From contig CBDHYJ010000078.1 in the NCBI GenBank assembly GCA_965275905.1, positions 1 to 64,000 on the forward strand: a stretch of DNA of 64,000 nucleotides, written 5' to 3'. Positions 61,530 to 64,000 of the stretch are shown here, in pieces. The DNA is from CBDAQD01 sp965275905. GTDB taxonomy: Bacteria > Pseudomonadota > Alphaproteobacteria > Rhizobiales > JAJFHC01. A model generated the notes under the pieces. That model did not search any database. It saw only the letters and a program-made list of their open reading frames with translations, and was not told where the DNA came from. Each line of letters begins with the position of its first letter. Positions within the stretch are counted from its first letter, which is position 1. Both the position numbers and the translations under genes were made by a program.

Positions 61530-62879
61530 ATGAGTACAGATGGCAGGCCTGCCGGCATTGCTGCAGGCCGACTGAGCAGCGAACAGTACACGGAAAACTT
61601 CTCCGACCTGCATCCGCCGCTGAGCACGCACGAGGCCTTCGTCGAGTCCGACCGGTGTTATTTCTGCTACGACGCGCCCTGCGTTACGGCCTGTCCGACG
61701 GGCATCGACATCCCTTTGTTCATCCGCCAGATCCTTGCCGACAACCCGTCCGGCGCGGGCAAGACCATCTTCGACGAGAACATTCTGGGCGGCATGTGCG
61801 CCCGGGCCTGTCCGACCGAAACGCTGTGCGAGCAGGCCTGCGTCCGCAACACGGGCGAGGACCGTCCGGTGAAAATCGGTGAGCTTCAGCGCTTCGCCAC
61901 CGACCACAAGATGGACGCCGGAGATCACCCTTACGAGCGCGCCATGGCGACCGGCAAAAGCGTCGCCGTTGTCGGCGCGGGGCCGGCGGGGCTGGCCTGT
62001 GCGCACAGGCTGGCGCGCTACGGACATGACGTGACCATTTACGAGGCGCGTGAAAAGGCGGGTGGCCTCAACGAATTCGGTATCGCCACATATAAAACGG
62101 CCGATCAATTCGCCGAGCGTGAAGTGGACTTCGTTCTCGGTATTGGCGGTATCACCGTCGAGACGGGGAAGGCGTTGGGCAAGGATTATTCGCTCGCCGA
62201 TCTGCGTCAAGGATATGACGCCGTTTTCCTGGGCATGGGGCTCGCCGGGGTCAACGCACTGAAGCTGGACGGCGAGGACATGGACGGCGTTTATGATGCC
62301 ATAGAATTCATCGCCGATCTGCGCCAGGCCGACGACTTTGCCAGAGTGCCGGTGGGCCGCAAGGTTGTTGTGATCGGCGGCGGCATGACGGCGATCGACG
62401 CGGCGGTGCAGTCAAAACTGCTCGGCGCGGAGGATGTGACGATTGCCTATCGTCGTGGCCAGGATGCCATGAACGCGAGCACGTTCGAGCAGGATCTGGC
62501 ACAGACCCGGGGCGTCAGCATCAAGCATTTTGTCCAGCCGGCCCGGATTCTGGGTGACGGCGCGGTGACAGGCATCGAACTCGAATACACACGGCTGGAC
62601 GGCCGCTCTTTGAGCGGCACGGGCGAGACCTTTACGCTGGAAGCGGATATGGTTCTGAAAGCGATCGGGCAGTCCTTCGACGAGGATCCGCTGGAGGACG
62701 ACGGCGATGCGCCTGCTCTCGAGCGCGGCCGCATCAAGGTCGATGCGGAGCGCAGGACATCGCTTGCCGGTGTCTGGGCGGGAGGCGACTGCGTCTCGGA
62801 CGGCGAAGACCTGACGGTCGTCGCGGTGCAGGACGGCAAGGTCGCCGCGGAATCGATCCACGCAATGCTCGCCGGATGA
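61530..62879 (+). CDS. preT: NAD-dependent dihydropyrimidine dehydrogenase, PreT subunit
   Basis: 449-residue flavoprotein that takes electrons from NAD(P)H and passes them to PreA for uracil/thymine reduction. N-terminal Fe-S cysteines: CYFCYDAPCVTACPTGIDI and MCARACPTETLCEQACV; FAD motif VVGAGPAGLACAHRLAR; second dinucleotide motif VVVIGGGMTAIDAAV; C-terminal VWAGGDCVSDGEDLTV. GAGGGAGATACGCC precedes the ATG. preA begins 12 bases after the stop, so the two are cotranscribed. Confidence 0.93.
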   Translation: MSTDGRPAGIAAGRLSSEQYTENFSDLHPPLSTHEAFVESDRCYFCYDAPCVTACPTGIDIPLFIRQILADNPSGAGKTIFDENILGGMCARACPTETLCEQACVRNTGEDRPVKIGELQRFATDHKMDAGDHPYERAMATGKSVAVVGAGPAGLACAHRLARYGHDVTIYEAREKAGGLNEFGIATYKTADQFAEREVDFVLGIGGITVETGKALGKDYSLADLRQGYDAVFLGMGLAGVNALKLDGEDMDGVYDAIEFIADLRQADDFARVPVGRKVVVIGGGMTAIDAAVQSKLLGAEDVTIAYRRGQDAMNASTFEQDLAQTRGVSIKHFVQPARILGDGAVTGIELEYTRLDGRSLSGTGETFTLEADMVLKAIGQSFDEDPLEDDGDAPALERGRIKVDAERRTSLAGVWAGGDCVSDGEDLTVVAVQDGKVAAESIHAMLAG

Positions 62880-62891
62880 GAGGAATACGCC

Positions 62892-64000
62892 ATGGCTGAC
62901 ATCCGCAATGACTTCATCGGCATCAAGTCTCCCAACCCGTTCTGGCTGGCCTCGGCACCGCCGACCGACAAGGAATACAACGTCGTGCGTGCCTTCAAGG
63001 CCGGCTGGGGCGGCGTGGTCTGGAAGACGCTGGGCGAGGATCCGCCGATCGTCAATGTGAGCGGTCCGCGCTACGGCGCGGTGCACGCTGGCGACCGACG
63101 GCTGATCGGCCTGAACAATATCGAGCTGATCACTGACCGCCCGCTTGAGGTAAACCTGCAGGAGATCAAGCAGGTCAAGCGCGACTGGCCGGACCGGGCC
63201 ATGGTTGTCTCGCTCATGGTGCCCTGCGAGGAACAGAACTGGGTCAGCATCCTCAAGAAGGTTGAGGACACGGGCGCCGACGGGGTCGAACTCAATTTCG
63301 GCTGTCCCCACGGCATGTCCGAACGCGGCATGGGGTCGGCCGTAGGCCAGGTGCCGGACTATATCGAAATGGTGGCGCGCTGGTGCAAGGCCAACACGCG
63401 TATGCCCGTTATCGTGAAGCTCACGCCCAACATCACGGACATACGCTATCCGGCGCGCGCGGCTCTCGCCGGTGGAGCGGATGCGGTTTCGCTGATCAAC
63501 ACGGTCAGTTCCATCGTCAGCGTCGATCTCGACACCATGTCGCCCGAACCGTCGATTGACGGCAAGGGATCACACGGCGGTTATTGCGGGCCGGCGGTCA
63601 AACCCATCGCGCTCAACATGGTGGCCGAGATCGCGCGCGATCCGGAAACGCATGGTCTGCCCATCTCGGGCATCGGCGGGATCACCACATGGCGCGACGC
63701 GGCGGAGTTCATGGCCCTTGGCGCGGGCAACGTCCAGGTGTGCACGGCCGCCATGGTCTACGGCTTCAAGATCATCGACGAACTTGTGAGCGGGCTTGAG
63801 AACTGGATGGACGAGGCGGGTTATGACCGGCTCGACCAGTTCACGGGCATGGCCACGCCCAACGTGACGGACTGGCAGTATCTCAACCTGAACCATGTGG
63901 TGAAGGCGCGGATCGATCAGGAAAGCTGCATCAAGTGCGGGCGCTGCCACATCGTATGCGAGGACACGTCACACCAGGCCATCACGTCGATGGTCAATGG
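62892..64000 (+). CDS. preA: NAD-dependent dihydropyrimidine dehydrogenase, PreA subunit, 3' end outside the window
   Basis: 369 codons visible. FMN-binding catalytic subunit: MADIRNDFIGIKSPNPFWLASAPPT, ELNFGCPHGMSERGMG, VIVKLTPNITDI, GYCGPAVKPIALNM, SGIGGITTWRDAAEFMALGA, and the first [4Fe-4S] ferredoxin motif CIKCGRCHIVCED just before the window end. Pairs with PreT in reductive pyrimidine breakdown. GAGGAATACGCC precedes the ATG. Confidence 0.95.
   Translation, partial: MADIRNDFIGIKSPNPFWLASAPPTDKEYNVVRAFKAGWGGVVWKTLGEDPPIVNVSGPRYGAVHAGDRRLIGLNNIELITDRPLEVNLQEIKQVKRDWPDRAMVVSLMVPCEEQNWVSILKKVEDTGADGVELNFGCPHGMSERGMGSAVGQVPDYIEMVARWCKANTRMPVIVKLTPNITDIRYPARAALAGGADAVSLINTVSSIVSVDLDTMSPEPSIDGKGSHGGYCGPAVKPIALNMVAEIARDPETHGLPISGIGGITTWRDAAEFMALGAGNVQVCTAAMVYGFKIIDELVSGLENWMDEAGYDRLDQFTGMATPNVTDWQYLNLNHVVKARIDQESCIKCGRCHIVCEDTSHQAITSMVN

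Overview
The window is a GC-rich alphaproteobacterial chromosome segment. The block greA, carB, carA, yqeY, dnaG, rpoD is a familiar alphaproteobacterial order, and AatA, TrxB beside an Lrp regulator, and a DnaG with a degenerate zinc site fit the same group. Protein style suggests Rhodospirillales in the broad sense, but I cannot fix the genus. Calls rest on reading the sequence and family knowledge; no database search was run.

Layout. 1-8.96 kb: aspartate aminotransferase (5' end cut by the window), a PaaK/CapK-like adenylate-forming enzyme, an EF-G-like GTPase, the Tat-exported reductase MsrP, a LysR regulator, TrxB and an Lrp regulator. 9.0-10.35 kb: a mini-island with one AT-rich gene, bounded by two copies of the greA 3' end. 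10.3-21.5 kb: housekeeping block greA to rpoD with an M48 protease. 21.5-23.9 kb: AT-rich accessory DNA with a membrane protein. 24-32 kb: pentose (xylose-type) locus with a sugar dehydrogenase, XylF-XylH-XylG transporter, a frameshifted ROK regulator and an aldose epimerase. 33.0-36.4 kb: a CAU tRNA gene (probably tRNA-Ile2) whose 3' end is repeated 3.3 kb downstream, enclosing two AT-rich unknown genes. 36.6-38.3 kb: D-lactate dehydrogenase. 38.5-46.3 kb: a TerY-type signalling operon (kinase, PP2C phosphatase, PrsW-like membrane protease, vWA protein, proline-rich membrane protein, GYF-domain protein), then a HTH/hydrolase fusion. 46.4-58.5 kb: catabolic genes of quaternary-amine or alcohol type (BetI-like regulator, Rieske oxygenase, desaturase; then LeuB-like dehydrogenase, GMC oxidoreductase, ALDH, sterol-desaturase-type hydroxylase), interrupted at 49.4-53.0 kb by a recombinase gene and a two-gene cassette. 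58.6-64 kb: LysR, DUF533 protein, BadI-like hydrolase, PreT and PreA (cut by the window end).

The most striking structure is at 50529-52891. Two convergent, unrelated genes (a CFA-type methyltransferase and a multi-span membrane protein) begin with the same 33-bp sequence in inverted orientation. That repeat holds the leader, start codon and first five codons. A tyrosine recombinase gene lies 0.2 kb away. This looks like an invertible two-gene switch in which inversion would place either gene behind the same upstream DNA without altering its start. It is an inference from sequence and is directly testable.
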